64,000 bases of DNA. Origin: Thermodesulfobacteriota bacterium (GTDB lineage: Bacteria; Desulfobacterota; BSN033; UBA1163). Shown piece by piece: positions 1 through 10,147 of the stretch (position 1 is its first letter; each line of letters starts with the position of its first letter). Below the pieces are notes generated by a model that saw only the letters and a program-made list of their open reading frames with translations, had not been told where the DNA came from and did not search any database. The DNA lies in NCBI GenBank assembly GCA_026415035.1, contig JAOAHX010000006.1, positions 53,081 through 117,080 of the forward strand. Direction: 5' to 3'. A program made the position numbers and the translations under genes.

Positions 1-745
1 CCCAGTGGTTTTCTGTCAAAGAGGCGAGGTGGCTGGGAAGATCTGCATCGACCATCAGGAAGGAGGTGTGGAAAGGAGAACTCCTTCCGCCCACCTTTTC
101 GCCTCGATCTTGGGAAATGGGGGCATTAAGGGGATTGGGGCAACGGTAATTCGGGTCTACAAACCCCTACACTCCCCACCGGCTCTTGGAGGTAAAGAGT
201 TTGTGCTTAATCGAGGTCCCTCTTTCTTCTAAAAAGAGTTGCAAGGGCTACCCTCCCATCCTTTGCCTTGATTCCCTCCTCACTGAAGGAGAGGGTCTAT
301 CGAGCGGATGGAGTCGATCTCGGGGTCAAGCAGGGCCAAGGGCTTTTTCATCGGCTTCGGTTTCAAGGCCCAGGAGGTCCTTAAAAGAATCAATCTCTAA
401 GGGCTCAATTGACCGAAATCCAACCGATCGGTTTTGACCATGGTCCCTCGCCTTTTCACCCAAACCCGGTACTTTCGAGACCTTCGGGGTCGAATCGACC
501 CGGTTTAAACCCATTGGCTCTTTGACGGAGACCTAACGCTACCCTGCGCAAAAGATGCGTAATGAGTCAAGCCCTCGGGGATAAAAAAGGGGAAAAGATA
601 TTCATTCCGACCGTCTCTCCCTTTTCCCAGTAGAGGTCTTAATCAAAATATGTTATCCAGAATGGAGGAGAGGCAAAGGAAGGCCTCCGATTCAAATCGG
701 GAGGACCTGATGGATGAGACATCGAGCTTGAGGGGAGGGATGACC
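1..745. other. Non-coding or degenerate stretch at window start
   Basis: No convincing gene is visible. The short open frames here have no family resemblance, no good ribosome binding site and poor codon pattern. The stretch has several purine/pyrimidine-rich runs. The last 100 bases are the upstream region of the lipoprotein gene; I see no clear promoter there. Confidence 0.5.
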
Positions 746-1357
746 ATGAAGGCCTATCGTTGGCTTTTTGCGTTCCTGCTGGCCTTCGTTCTCTCCGGCT
801 GTGCCAAAGGCGGGACCCATCTCATTCCCATTCGGTATGAACCCCAAAGGGATTTCGCCTCCCTTTCGGCGAGGATCGGGCCGACCCTGGGTCTGGTCGA
901 CTTCCGGGATGAGCGACCCGACCCGCTCTATATTGGCCGCCACACGCCCTACGAAGGCACGCCGTCCTATTTCAAGAGCGATCCCTTTCCCCTGTCTCAG
1001 GCGATGATGGAATCGATCTCCCGAACCCTATCGCGCTTCGGGGTGAAGACCCTCTCCATCCCGAGCTGGGATGGGAAACCGGAGTCCCTGAAGGGGATCG
1101 AGGCCGATTCCGTCCTGAGGGTGGAGATCCGGAGGTTCTGGACCGAGGGACGGGCGGCCGCGTTTCGGACCCACGCCAAGACCTCGGTTCATCTGGTGAT
1201 CCACCTCGGAGTGAAGCGGGAGGGGAAGGTCTTCACGAGGAATGTCGAGGTAGAAAAGGAAGGGACCTGGGCCAGATTGACCCCCCAGAGGGTCGAGGCC
1301 CTGGTCAATCAGGCCCTGGCCGAGATCCTTGATGCCTTTTTTGCCAACCCTTATTGA
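746..1357 (+). CDS. Predicted lipoprotein of unknown function
   Basis: About 203 residues. The N-terminus is a lipoprotein signal peptide: Met-Lys, a hydrophobic stretch, then the lipobox LSGC, so the mature protein should be acylated on the Cys near residue 18 and membrane-anchored. The ATG at 746 is chosen because the purine-rich AGGGGAGGG at 731-739 sits 6 bases upstream; an ATG at 740 is too close to it and the in-frame ATG at 650 would bury the signal peptide. The mature part has mixed alpha/beta character and includes phrases such as LGLVDFRDERPD, typical of small outer-membrane lipoproteins. No specific function is recognised. It ends 16 bases before pyk and may be co-transcribed with it. 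Confidence 0.75.
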   Translation: MKAYRWLFAFLLAFVLSGCAKGGTHLIPIRYEPQRDFASLSARIGPTLGLVDFRDERPDPLYIGRHTPYEGTPSYFKSDPFPLSQAMMESISRTLSRFGVKTLSIPSWDGKPESLKGIEADSVLRVEIRRFWTEGRAAAFRTHAKTSVHLVIHLGVKREGKVFTRNVEVEKEGTWARLTPQRVEALVNQALAEILDAFFANPY

Positions 1358-1373
1358 ACAAGACAAAGGAACG

Positions 1374-2801
1374 ATGAACGACCTCCGCCCACGAAAGACG
1401 AAGATCGTCTGTACCCTCGGTCCCGCGAGCGAATCCCCGGCCGTCCTCAAATCGCTGATCCAGGCCGGGATGGACGTGGTCCGGCTCAATTTTTCTCACG
1501 GAACGCACGAGGAGCATCTCAACAAGATCAAGGAGATCCGGAGGCTCTCCGACCAACTTCAGAAGCCTGTGGCCATCCTTCAGGACCTTTCCGGACCGAA
1601 GATCCGGGTCGGCAGGGTGAAGGAGGGAGGCGTGGAATTGAAACGGGGTGAGAAATTCACCCTGACCAACCGGAAGATCTCGGGAGATGAGAGAGGCGTC
1701 TCTGTCAACTATGCGTCTCTTCCAAGGGAGGTGAAGGCTGGAGACACCCTCCTCCTGGCCGATGGGGCCATCGAACTTCAGGTCCTGAAGAGCAATGGCC
1801 AGGACATCGAGTGCCAGGTGACGGTGGGAGGACGGCTCACCTCTAACAAGGGGATCAACTTTCCGACCGGCACGATCCGTATCTCCCCCTTTACCAAGAA
1901 GGACAGAGACGATCTTCTCTTCGGCCTTCGGAACGGTGTGGACATGGTGAGCCTCTCCTATGTGAAGGATGCGGGGGATATCGAGAGGGTGAAGGGTTTC
2001 TTGAAGAAATATTCCTCCTCCCTTCCGGTCATCGCCAAGATCGAGAGGAAGGAGGCCCTGGAGAGGATCGACGAGATCCTCTCGGTCTCCGATGGCATCA
2101 TGGTCGCCCGTGGAGATTTGGGCGTGGAGACTCCGATTGAGAAGATCCCCAATGTTCAGAAGAGGCTGATCCTGAAGGCCAACGGCCTGGGAAAGCCGGT
2201 GATCACCGCGACCCAGATGCTCCGGTCGATGGTCGATCAGAACCGGCCCACCCGGGCAGAGGTGACCGATGTGGTCAACGCCATCTACGACGGGACCGAT
2301 GCGGTCATGCTCTCGGAGGAGACGGCCATTGGGCGGTTCCCCGTGGAGACGGTCCGGATGATGGCCAAAATCGCCACGGCGGCCGAAGAGGAATTCCCCC
2401 ACCATCGGTTTATCGAGAGAGGAAGCGAAGGGGAGGGCGGCCTTCCAGAGGCGATCAGCCATGCGGCCTCGATCCTCTCCGAGAGGGTGAAGGCCGTGGC
2501 CATTGTCGTTCCCACGGAGTCTGGGAGCACGGCACGATGGGTGTCGAGGTTACGTCCGCGGCAGCCCATCCTCGCCCTGAGCCGCCATTATTCCACCGTC
2601 AGAAGCCTCAATCTCTGTTGGGGGGTCTATCCGATCCTCGTCTCCGATTGGAGGGACACGGACGATATGCTCGAGCGGGCGAAACAGGTCCCCAAGAAGA
2701 TCGGGATGGCCTCCAAAGGGGACCGGATCGTCATCATCGCGGGGGTTCCCATCAGCATCCCCGGCACCACCAACTTGATCAAGGTGGAGGTCGTGGAATA
2801 A
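1374..2801 (+). CDS. pyk: Pyruvate kinase
   Basis: About 475 residues, the usual bacterial length. It converts phosphoenolpyruvate and ADP to pyruvate and ATP in the last step of glycolysis, in the cytoplasm. The start RRTKIVCTLGPAS-like segment (here PRKTKIVCTLGPAS) is the family N-terminus. The substrate/metal region includes VARGDLGVE and the signature IARIERKEAL-like IAKIERKEAL, and VITATQML is also present. The ATG at 1374 has AAAGGA just upstream and begins right before the conserved start; the in-frame ATG at 1329 overlaps the preceding gene. The C-terminal allosteric domain is present. The glycolytic partner pfkA lies 6 kb away on the other strand. Confidence 0.97.
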   Translation: MNDLRPRKTKIVCTLGPASESPAVLKSLIQAGMDVVRLNFSHGTHEEHLNKIKEIRRLSDQLQKPVAILQDLSGPKIRVGRVKEGGVELKRGEKFTLTNRKISGDERGVSVNYASLPREVKAGDTLLLADGAIELQVLKSNGQDIECQVTVGGRLTSNKGINFPTGTIRISPFTKKDRDDLLFGLRNGVDMVSLSYVKDAGDIERVKGFLKKYSSSLPVIAKIERKEALERIDEILSVSDGIMVARGDLGVETPIEKIPNVQKRLILKANGLGKPVITATQMLRSMVDQNRPTRAEVTDVVNAIYDGTDAVMLSEETAIGRFPVETVRMMAKIATAAEEEFPHHRFIERGSEGEGGLPEAISHAASILSERVKAVAIVVPTESGSTARWVSRLRPRQPILALSRHYSTVRSLNLCWGVYPILVSDWRDTDDMLERAKQVPKKIGMASKGDRIVIIAGVPISIPGTTNLIKVEVVE

Positions 2802-2842
2802 AATGGAGGGCATCCGCTTTTAGCACCGCAAGAGGCGAGACG

Positions 2843-3874
2843 ATGGCTTGGCAGGACGATGATTACGGGAGAAGGTCGAGGCCTCCGACGATGGAGGAGG
2901 TCCTGGGTGGCGTTCGGGAAAGGTTCAGGGGGTGGGGAAGCAGAAAATTTCTCATCGCCCTCTTGGCCCTTCCAGTCCTCCTCTGGCTGGCCTCCGGGAT
3001 TTACATCGTCGGTCCGGGCGAGGAAGGGGTGGTCCGGCAGTTCGGAAAGGAGGTGGACCGGACGCCTCCTGGGTTGCGGTACCGGCTTCCCTGGCCCATT
3101 CAGACCCACAACGTCGTCCACCTGACCAAGGTGAGACGGGCCGAGATCGGTTTCAGGACGGACCCCTATTCTGGAAAGGTGAAGCCCGAGCCGAAGGAGG
3201 CCCTGATGCTCACCGGCGACGAGAACATCGTCGATGCCCAGCTCTTCGTCCAGTATGTGGTGAAAGACCCCTCCCAGTTTCTCTTCCGCGTTCGAAATCC
3301 GGAGGCGGTCTTGAAGTCCTCCGCGGAGGTCGCCCTCCGGAGCGTCGTGGGAAGAAATACGATCGACTTCACCATGACCGAGGGCCGGGTGGTCGTTCAG
3401 GACGAGATCAAGAAGTACCTTCAGGCCCTTCTCGATGAATACGAGACGGGACTGATGGTGACTGAGGCGAGGCTCCTCGTGGTAGATCCGCCCGAGGAGG
3501 TCAAGGATGCCTTTCACGATGTGGTCAGGGCGTGGGAAGACCGGGAGCGATTGGTTCGGGAGGCGGAGGGTTACCGGGAGGACCTCATTCCCAAAGCCAA
3601 AGGGGAGGCCGCCCAGATGGTCCAGGCTGGAGAGGCCTATAAGGAACAGCGGGTGATCCGGGCCCAGGGAGATGCGGGCCGATACTTGGATGTCCTCAAG
3701 GCCTATCGAAAAGGGAGAGAGGTCACCCGGGAGCGGCTCTATCTGGAAACCCTCGAGAAGATCCTGGCGGGTAAGGAGAAGTATATCCTCCCCCCCGACG
3801 GAGGCTCGGTCCTCAAATGGCTTCCGCTCAAAGAAGGGGCTTCCGTCAAAGAGAAGGAAGGAAAAAAGGAGTAG
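2843..3874 (+). CDS. hflK: FtsH protease modulator HflK
   Basis: About 343 residues. HflK is an SPFH/band-7 membrane protein that forms a complex with HflC around the FtsH protease and tunes membrane protein degradation. After a Gly/Arg-rich cytoplasmic start, one transmembrane segment lies near residues 35-55. It is followed by the band-7 domain with GEEGVVRQFGKEV and a long charged helical region (PKAKGEAAQMVQAGEAYKEQ) typical of HflK. The ATG at 2843 follows AGAGGCGAG and gives the normal length; a longer open frame upstream overlaps pyk in another frame. It is followed by hflC after 3 bases, the usual two-gene operon. Confidence 0.93.
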   Translation: MAWQDDDYGRRSRPPTMEEVLGGVRERFRGWGSRKFLIALLALPVLLWLASGIYIVGPGEEGVVRQFGKEVDRTPPGLRYRLPWPIQTHNVVHLTKVRRAEIGFRTDPYSGKVKPEPKEALMLTGDENIVDAQLFVQYVVKDPSQFLFRVRNPEAVLKSSAEVALRSVVGRNTIDFTMTEGRVVVQDEIKKYLQALLDEYETGLMVTEARLLVVDPPEEVKDAFHDVVRAWEDRERLVREAEGYREDLIPKAKGEAAQMVQAGEAYKEQRVIRAQGDAGRYLDVLKAYRKGREVTRERLYLETLEKILAGKEKYILPPDGGSVLKWLPLKEGASVKEKEGKKE

Positions 3875-3877
3875 GCG

Positions 3878-4750
3878 ATGAATGGAAGGAAACGGATGGC
3901 CACGATCCTCCTGGTCTTGATCACCCTTCTCCTCCTTTCCGGCTCCGCCTTCACGATCGACGAGAAGGAACAGGCGATCATCACCCAGTTCGGAAAGTAT
4001 GTCCGGACGATCAAAGAGCCGGGGTTGCACTTTAAGATCCCCTTCATTCAAAAACTGCACCTCTTCGACAAACGGGTCCTCACCACGGATGCGGCCGCGG
4101 TGGAGTATATCACCCTCGACAAGAAAAGGGTGGTCGTCGATCACATCTCGAGGTGGAAGATCGAAGACCCCTTGGAATTCTACCGGAGCGTGAGGACCGA
4201 AGCAGGGGCGCTGGCCAGGCTTGAGGATATTCTCGTGGCCCGTTTAAGGCAGGAGATCGCCAAACACACCTTCATCGGGTTTATCCGGGAGGAGAGGGAG
4301 AAGATCGTGGAGGCGGTTGCCAGGGATGCCCATGAACTGGCCAAGCGTTTCGGCATAAGGGTCATCGATGTGAGGATCAAGCGGGCCGACCTCCCCAAGG
4401 AGGTCCAGGCCAGCGTCTATGCCCGGATGCAGGCGGAACGGCATCGGATCGCCAAGCGTTATCGCGCAGAAGGAGAGCAGCGGGCCAAGGAGATCCGGGC
4501 CGAGACCGACAAGGAGCGGGAGATCATCCTCGCCAAGGCCTATCAGCAGCAAATGAAGCTTATCGGGGAAGGCGACGCCCGGGCCACCGAGATCTATGCC
4601 TCCGCTTACGAACAGGACGCGGAGTTTTACTCCTTCCTCCGGAGGCTTCAGGCCTACGAAAAGTTCTTCGAGGGAAAGACGACCGTCCTCCTCGAGTCAG
4701 ATTCCGAACTCCTCAAATACTTCCGAAGCCCCCGCCCCTCGGGCAAATAA
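3878..4750 (+). CDS. hflC: FtsH protease modulator HflC
   Basis: About 290 residues. This is the second SPFH/band-7 subunit of the HflKC complex. It has one N-terminal transmembrane segment (about residues 5-25), then DEKEQAIITQFGKYV, the band-7 domain, and the HflC-type helical region (VIDVRIKRADLP, then Glu/Ala/Arg-rich repeats with RAKEIRAETDKERE). The start ATG is 3 bases after the hflK stop, so the two are translationally close. The length and domain order fit HflC. No odd feature is seen. Confidence 0.93.
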   Translation: MNGRKRMATILLVLITLLLLSGSAFTIDEKEQAIITQFGKYVRTIKEPGLHFKIPFIQKLHLFDKRVLTTDAAAVEYITLDKKRVVVDHISRWKIEDPLEFYRSVRTEAGALARLEDILVARLRQEIAKHTFIGFIREEREKIVEAVARDAHELAKRFGIRVIDVRIKRADLPKEVQASVYARMQAERHRIAKRYRAEGEQRAKEIRAETDKEREIILAKAYQQQMKLIGEGDARATEIYASAYEQDAEFYSFLRRLQAYEKFFEGKTTVLLESDSELLKYFRSPRPSGK

Positions 4751-4936
4751 GTCTGTTAGAGGCGAGCCCTTTAAGGGGGGAGGAACTTCTCTCCCTGCTC
4801 CTATCCTGTTCATGGACACTCCCTGACGTTTGGAACGGGTCCGGAGGGAGGGCGATCCGGACAGACGGGGGATTGGGTGACCCAGAGGGGGCGATGGACG
4901 GAGGCATCTGCCTCGGAGGACGAAAGAGGGGGCTCA

Positions 4937-6289
4937 ATGAAATTTTATCGATTGATCAAACCGGAGGTCCAGGCCTTAATCGAAGAGAGAAGATGGGCCG
5001 AGTTGAAAGAGGCCCTGAAGGGAATCGCGGTCCCGGATATCGCCGATCTGTTGCTCGATCTGGGAAAGAAGGACCGGATCATCCTCTTCCGCCTCTTGCC
5101 CAGGCCATTATCTTCCGAGGTATTTACCTATTTGGAGTCGAGCCACAAGGATGCCCTCCTCAAGGAGATGACGGACGGGGAGACCCGCTCTCTTCTGGCC
5201 GATCTCAGCCCGGATGACCGCACCGAGATCTTCGAGGAGCTCCCGGGACAGGCCACCCAGAGATTGCTCAACCTCCTCGATCCCGAGGACCGGAAAGAGA
5301 CCCTGAAACTGCTTGGCTATCCCGAAGAGAGCGTGGGGAGGCTCATGACCCCGGACTACGTGGCCATCCGCCCCGAGTGGACGGTGGAGGAGGCCCTCAA
5401 CCATATTCGGACGAGGGGGAAGGACAGCGAGACGATCAATGTCGTCTACGTGGTCGATCCCTCCTGGAAACTGTTGGATGACCTTCCCCTTCGACGCTTG
5501 ATCCTTGCCAGGCCGTCCGATCCGGTTGAACAGATCATGGATCATGCCTTCGTCAGCATCTCCGCCTACGAAGACCGGGAGAGGGCGGTCCGGCTCATCC
5601 AGCACTACGACCTCGACGTCCTTCCGGTCGTCGATTCGGAGGGGATCCTGGTCGGCATCGTGACGGTCGATGACGTCATGGACGTGGCCGAGGAGGAGGC
5701 GACCGAGGACTTTCAGAAGGTGGCCGCCGTTGCCCCGTTGAAGATGAACTATCGGGAATCGAGCATCTGGTCTCTTTACCGGAAACGGGTCGGGTGGCTC
5801 ATCGCCCTGGTGCTGGTCAACCTGGCCTCCTCGGGGGTGATCGCGGCCTACGAGGAGACCCTGGCCTCGGCGATCGTCCTGGCCTTCTTCATCCCCCTCC
5901 TGATCGACAGCGGTGGGAATACGGGCAGCCAGTCGGCAACCTTGATCGTCCGGGCCATCGCGATGGGCGATGTCAAACTGCGGGAGTGGTTCTGGGCCGT
6001 CAGCCGGGAGATCGGGGTGGGCCTCCTCCTCGGGTTGACGATGGGCGTGGGGGCTTGGTTGCTCGGGGTCTTCAAGGGAGGATACGAGATCGGGATCGTC
6101 GTTGGATTATCCATGGCCTCGATCGTGGTGGTCGCCAACCTGGTCGGGGTCGTCCTCCCCTTTCTGCTGAGTCGACTTCGAATGGACCCCGCGGTGGCCA
6201 GCAGCCCCCTGATCACCTCCATCGCTGACGCCGTCGGTTTAGCGATCTATTTCTCCATTGCCACCTGGGTGCTTCGCACCCCCGGATGA
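4937..6289 (+). CDS. mgtE: Magnesium transporter, MgtE family
   Basis: About 450 residues. MgtE proteins are Mg2+ channels of the inner membrane, gated by cytoplasmic Mg2+ through N and CBS domains. The order is complete: a helical MgtE_N superhelix (residues 5-125, with LSPDDRTEIFEELP), two CBS motifs (about 135-255, ending GILVGIVTVDDVMDV), a plug helix, then about five transmembrane helices from residue 285 to the end, including LIDSGGNTGSQSATL, the conserved pore/metal segment. The ATG at 4937 has GAGGGGG upstream; in-frame ATGs further up give a non-conserved extension. A P-type ATPase gene follows about 110 bases downstream. A second MgtE_N/CBS protein without a pore domain is encoded at 57731. 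Confidence 0.93.
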   Translation: MKFYRLIKPEVQALIEERRWAELKEALKGIAVPDIADLLLDLGKKDRIILFRLLPRPLSSEVFTYLESSHKDALLKEMTDGETRSLLADLSPDDRTEIFEELPGQATQRLLNLLDPEDRKETLKLLGYPEESVGRLMTPDYVAIRPEWTVEEALNHIRTRGKDSETINVVYVVDPSWKLLDDLPLRRLILARPSDPVEQIMDHAFVSISAYEDRERAVRLIQHYDLDVLPVVDSEGILVGIVTVDDVMDVAEEEATEDFQKVAAVAPLKMNYRESSIWSLYRKRVGWLIALVLVNLASSGVIAAYEETLASAIVLAFFIPLLIDSGGNTGSQSATLIVRAIAMGDVKLREWFWAVSREIGVGLLLGLTMGVGAWLLGVFKGGYEIGIVVGLSMASIVVVANLVGVVLPFLLSRLRMDPAVASSPLITSIADAVGLAIYFSIATWVLRTPG

Positions 6290-6399
6290 AGCTGGGCTCA
6301 GGGTTGAGAGTCCCTCTGTTCGGGTAGGGTCAAGGATCATTCCACAGGCGAGGATTCGAGTAGACATCCCATCGTTCCGGGAGAAAGGAAGCGTGGGCC

Positions 6400-9120
6400 A
6401 TGCGTCGCTGGCATTCGATGGAGGCAGAGCAGGTTCTTCAGCATCTCGAGACGAACCTCGAGCAGGGGCTGAGCGAGGGAGAGGTTCAGAGGCGCCTCCG
6501 GAGATATGGCTTCAATGAATTGAGAAGGGAAGAACGGATCTCTCCCCTTTCCCTCTTCTTCCGCCAGTTCAAAAACCCCCTTCTGATCATCCTCATGGTG
6601 GCCATCGGGCTTTCCGGCCTGGTGGGAGAGGCGGTCGATGCGGCCATCATCGCTGTCATCCTCCTCTTCTGCGTCCTCCTCGGCTTCATTCAGGAGTACC
6701 GGGCCGATCGGGCCCTGGAGGCCTTGAAGAGGATGCTCACCCCGACGATCACCGTGAGAAGGGAGGGCAGAGAGAAGGAGGTCACGATCAGGGAGTTGGT
6801 CCCGGGAGATCTTCTGGTCCTGGAGGCAGGAGACCGGATCCCGGCGGACGGAAGGATCGTGGAGAACCACTTCCTGAGATGCGACGAGGCCGCTCTGACC
6901 GGCGAGTCCATTCCCGTCGAAAAGGAGATTGCTCCCTTGCCCGAAGGGGTGAGGGCTGGCGATCGGAGGAACATGGTCTTTGCGGGCACCAGCGTCACCT
7001 TCGGAAGGGGGATGGCCGTCGTCACCTCCACCGGGATGGAGACCGAATTGGGAAGGATCGCCGGACAGGTGACCTCGGTCAGGGCGGAGAAGACGCCACT
7101 CGAGCGAAGGACGGAGGAGATCGGAAAGTGGCTCGGAATCGGCGCCCTTTCGGTCTGTTTTTTAGTGGCCGCCTTCAGCATCCTCCGGGAGGCCCTCACC
7201 GGAAGGGTCGATTTCCCCTTCCTCGTCCGGATGGCGATGTTCACCGTGGCCTTGGCCGTGGCCGCGGTCCCAGAAGCCCTCTCCGCCATCGTGACCGGCG
7301 CCCTGGCGATCGGAATGCGGCAGATGGCCAAGAAGAATGCTCTGATCCGTAAGATGCCCGCGGTCGAGACCCTGGGCTGCACCACGGTGATCTGCACGGA
7401 TAAGACCGGCACCCTCACCAGAGGCGAGATGACGGTGCGGAGGATATGGGCCGGAGGCCGTTGGGTGGAGGTTTCGGGCTCGGGTTATGCGCCGCAGGGA
7501 GAGATGAGAGGGTCGGGCCTTCTCCATCCGGAAGACCTTCCCGGCCTCCGGCTCCTCCTCCTGGGAGGGTTGCTCTGCAATGACTCCTCTTTGGAGGCCG
7601 AGGAGGGGAGATGGACCATCAAGGGCGATCCCACGGAAGGGGCCCTGGTGGTGGCAGCGGTCAAGGCGGGGATGCGCCAGGAAGAGACGAGGCGCGAGAA
7701 CCCGAGGATCGAGGAGATCCCCTTCAGCTCCGAAAGGAAGAGGATGACGACCATCCACCAGATGAAAGACGGCCGAAGGCTCGCCTTCATGAAAGGGGCT
7801 CCCGAAGAGGTTCTGGCCAAGTGTGAACGGTGGATGGTGGAAGGGGAGCTCCGACCCCTGGGAGAGGCCGAGAGGGCGGAGATCCTCAAGGCGAACGAGG
7901 AGATGGCCCGGGATGCCTTAAGGGTCCTCGGGTTCGCTTACAAGGAGTGTCTGGAAGGAGCCGGATGTGAAATCGAATCGGTCGAGGCCGGGATGGTCTT
8001 CCTCGGGCTGGCAGGCATGATCGACCCGCCCAGGGAGGAGGCGGTCGAGGCGATCCGGGTCTGTCAACAGGTGGGCATCAAGCCGGTGATGATCACGGGC
8101 GACCACAGGATCACGGCCCTCGCCATCGCCAAGGAGATGGGGATTTACCGCGAAGGCGATTCGATCCTGACAGGCGAGGAGCTGGAGCGGATCTCGGAGG
8201 AGGAACTCACCGAGAGGGTCGATCGCATCACGGTCTACGCCCGGGTCTCCCCTTTGGACAAACTGAAGATCGTCAAGGCCTGGAAACGGAGGGGGGAGGT
8301 CGTCGCCATGACGGGCGATGGTGTCAACGATGCGCCCGCCCTGAAACAGGCCGACATCGGGGTGGCCATGGGGATCACGGGCACGGAGATCACCAAAGAG
8401 TCAGCCGACATGATCCTGACAGACGATAATTTTGCGACGATCGTGACGGCCATCGAACGGGGACGATGGATCTACGACAATATCAAGAAGTATCTGATCT
8501 ACCTCCTCGAGAGCAATGTGGTGGAGGTGACCTTTGTGGGCGGGATGGTGATCCTGCTCGGACCGGAATATCTTCCGATCCTTCCTGCGGCGATCCTATA
8601 CATCAATCTGGCCACCGATGGGCTGCCGGCCCTTGCCCTCGGGGTGAGTCCCCCCGACCCAGACATCATGCAGAGACCCCCTCGGGACCCCAAAGAGAGC
8701 GTCTTCACTTGGGACGTGAAGGCCTTCGTCCTGATGATCCTCGTCGTCGAGATCCCGATCCTCTCGTTTCTCTTCCTGAGGGAGCTTTCCGATCTGACCC
8801 ACGGGAGGACGTTGATCTTTTTCTTCTTCGTCATCACGGAGCTGGTCATCGCCCTCCATCTCCGTTCCACCAAATATAGCGTCTTCACCGTGCCCCCGCA
8901 CCGATGGCTCTGGATCGCCCTGGCCTGGGAGATCGTTCTCCTTTTGGCCATCCTCCAATTCCCCCGGTTGCTGGCCACCTTCGGGATCGACAAGCCCTCC
9001 CTCGAGGACCTCTGGATCATTTTTGGCGCTTGCGCGGTGCTCACGATCGGGATGGAGGTGGTCAAAGGCCTGGTGAGGAGAAGAGCCTCCTTCTTTAGGA
9101 AGGGGGATTCACTGGGCTAA
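6400..9120 (+). CDS. Cation-transporting P-type ATPase (P2, Ca2+-ATPase-like)
   Basis: About 906 residues. P-type ATPases pump cations across the inner membrane using ATP through a phospho-aspartate. The cation-ATPase N domain comes first, then M1-M2, the actuator loop with TGES at 167-170, M4 with VPEAL at 290-294, the phosphorylation motif DKTGTLT at 334-340, the nucleotide domain, the hinge TGDGVNDAP near 638, and six C-terminal membrane helices. The PEAL motif and overall layout suggest a P2 pump, most likely Ca2+ (or Mg2+/Na+/K+); heavy-metal CPC/CPH motifs are absent. The ion cannot be fixed from sequence alone. Its 3' end overlaps the convergent pfkA by 12 bases. Confidence 0.9.
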   Translation: MRRWHSMEAEQVLQHLETNLEQGLSEGEVQRRLRRYGFNELRREERISPLSLFFRQFKNPLLIILMVAIGLSGLVGEAVDAAIIAVILLFCVLLGFIQEYRADRALEALKRMLTPTITVRREGREKEVTIRELVPGDLLVLEAGDRIPADGRIVENHFLRCDEAALTGESIPVEKEIAPLPEGVRAGDRRNMVFAGTSVTFGRGMAVVTSTGMETELGRIAGQVTSVRAEKTPLERRTEEIGKWLGIGALSVCFLVAAFSILREALTGRVDFPFLVRMAMFTVALAVAAVPEALSAIVTGALAIGMRQMAKKNALIRKMPAVETLGCTTVICTDKTGTLTRGEMTVRRIWAGGRWVEVSGSGYAPQGEMRGSGLLHPEDLPGLRLLLLGGLLCNDSSLEAEEGRWTIKGDPTEGALVVAAVKAGMRQEETRRENPRIEEIPFSSERKRMTTIHQMKDGRRLAFMKGAPEEVLAKCERWMVEGELRPLGEAERAEILKANEEMARDALRVLGFAYKECLEGAGCEIESVEAGMVFLGLAGMIDPPREEAVEAIRVCQQVGIKPVMITGDHRITALAIAKEMGIYREGDSILTGEELERISEEELTERVDRITVYARVSPLDKLKIVKAWKRRGEVVAMTGDGVNDAPALKQADIGVAMGITGTEITKESADMILTDDNFATIVTAIERGRWIYDNIKKYLIYLLESNVVEVTFVGGMVILLGPEYLPILPAAILYINLATDGLPALALGVSPPDPDIMQRPPRDPKESVFTWDVKAFVLMILVVEIPILSFLFLRELSDLTHGRTLIFFFFVITELVIALHLRSTKYSVFTVPPHRWLWIALAWEIVLLLAILQFPRLLATFGIDKPSLEDLWIIFGACAVLTIGMEVVKGLVRRRASFFRKGDSLG

Positions 9121-10077
9121 TATCCTGGCCATCTTCAAGAGCTCGAGGTCGAGGGGCTTCCTCTTCGAGGCCACGTCGCCGAGCGAGGTGAGGGTGATTT
9201 TCCCTTCCTGGAGGCCCACGAGCACCCCGCACTCCCCTCGGGCCAGGGTATCGGCGGCTGCCGAACCGAGGCGGGTTCCGAGGAGGCGATCGAAGGCGGT
9301 GGGCGTTCCGCCCCGTTGGACATAGCCCAGGATGGTGCTTCGCAGCTCGAAGCCGTGTTCGGGATGCTCCTGAAAATATTGGGCGAGCCTCCGGGCGTTA
9401 TAGTAGGCGCCCTCGGCCACGACGATGAGGGCGTGGGACTTTCCCCGTTGGTAGGCCTCTCTCAGCTCCCTTGCCACCGCCTCTGGTGCGGTCTCGACCT
9501 CCGGGAGGATGATGGCCTCGGCGCCGCCTGCGATCCCGGTCATCAGGGCCAGATAGCCACAATCCCTTCCCATCACCTCCACGAGGATCGCCCTCTGGTG
9601 GGAGGAGGCAGTCACCTTGAGCCGATCGATGGCCTCGAGGGCGATGTTGAGGGCGGTGTCGACCCCGATCGTGATCTCCGACCCGTAGAGGTCGTTGTCG
9701 ATGGTGGAGGCCACGCCGACCACCGGAAAGCCCTTGAGGGAGAGGGCATGGGCGCCTGTCTGGGACCCGTTTCCTCCGATCACCACCAGGCCTTCGATCC
9801 CCATCTGGCGGAGGAAGGCGAGGGCCTTCCCGATCCCCTCTTCGGTCTTGAACTCGGGGGATCGGGAGCTTCCGAGGACCGTGCCTCCGTGCTGGAGGAT
9901 GTTGCTCACGTCCCTGGGCCCGAGCCGCCTTGCCCTGCCCGCGATCAATCCCGCAAAGCCCCTCTCGATCCCATAGACCTCCATGCCATGGCCGATGCCG
10001 GTTCGAACCACGGCCCGGATCGCCGCGTTCATGCCGGGCGCATCTCCTCCACTGGTCAGGACTGCGATTCGTTTCAT
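9109..10077 (-). CDS. pfkA: 6-phosphofructokinase (ATP-type)
   Basis: About 322 residues. It phosphorylates fructose 6-phosphate to the 1,6-bisphosphate, the committed step of glycolysis. It aligns with the E. coli enzyme without offset in the core: GGDAPGMNAAIR at 10-21, SSRSPEF near 70, and STIDND with the catalytic Asp127. At the nucleotide site the sequence is GGNGS: Gly104 points to ATP rather than pyrophosphate, but residue 103, normally a Mg-binding Asp, is Asn. The ATG at 10077 (minus strand) begins the conserved MKRIAVLTSGG; an upstream ATG adds a non-conserved tail. It is the last gene of the hem/ccsA transcription unit and overlaps the P-type ATPase gene tail to tail. Confidence 0.93.
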   Translation of the reverse strand: MKRIAVLTSGGDAPGMNAAIRAVVRTGIGHGMEVYGIERGFAGLIAGRARRLGPRDVSNILQHGGTVLGSSRSPEFKTEEGIGKALAFLRQMGIEGLVVIGGNGSQTGAHALSLKGFPVVGVASTIDNDLYGSEITIGVDTALNIALEAIDRLKVTASSHQRAILVEVMGRDCGYLALMTGIAGGAEAIILPEVETAPEAVARELREAYQRGKSHALIVVAEGAYYNARRLAQYFQEHPEHGFELRSTILGYVQRGGTPTAFDRLLGTRLGSAAADTLARGECGVLVGLQEGKITLTSLGDVASKRKPLDLELLKMARILAQ

Positions 10078-10147
10078 CCGACAACGCCTCCGTTCCCGTT
10101 TCGATGGGCCGGGATTCAACCCCGTCGACGAAGGATCCACCCCTCAC

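Noticed and set aside
1305..4144. Long minus-strand open frames opposite pyk and hflK/hflC
   Set aside because: They mirror the codon structure of well-identified genes on the plus strand and have no family features.
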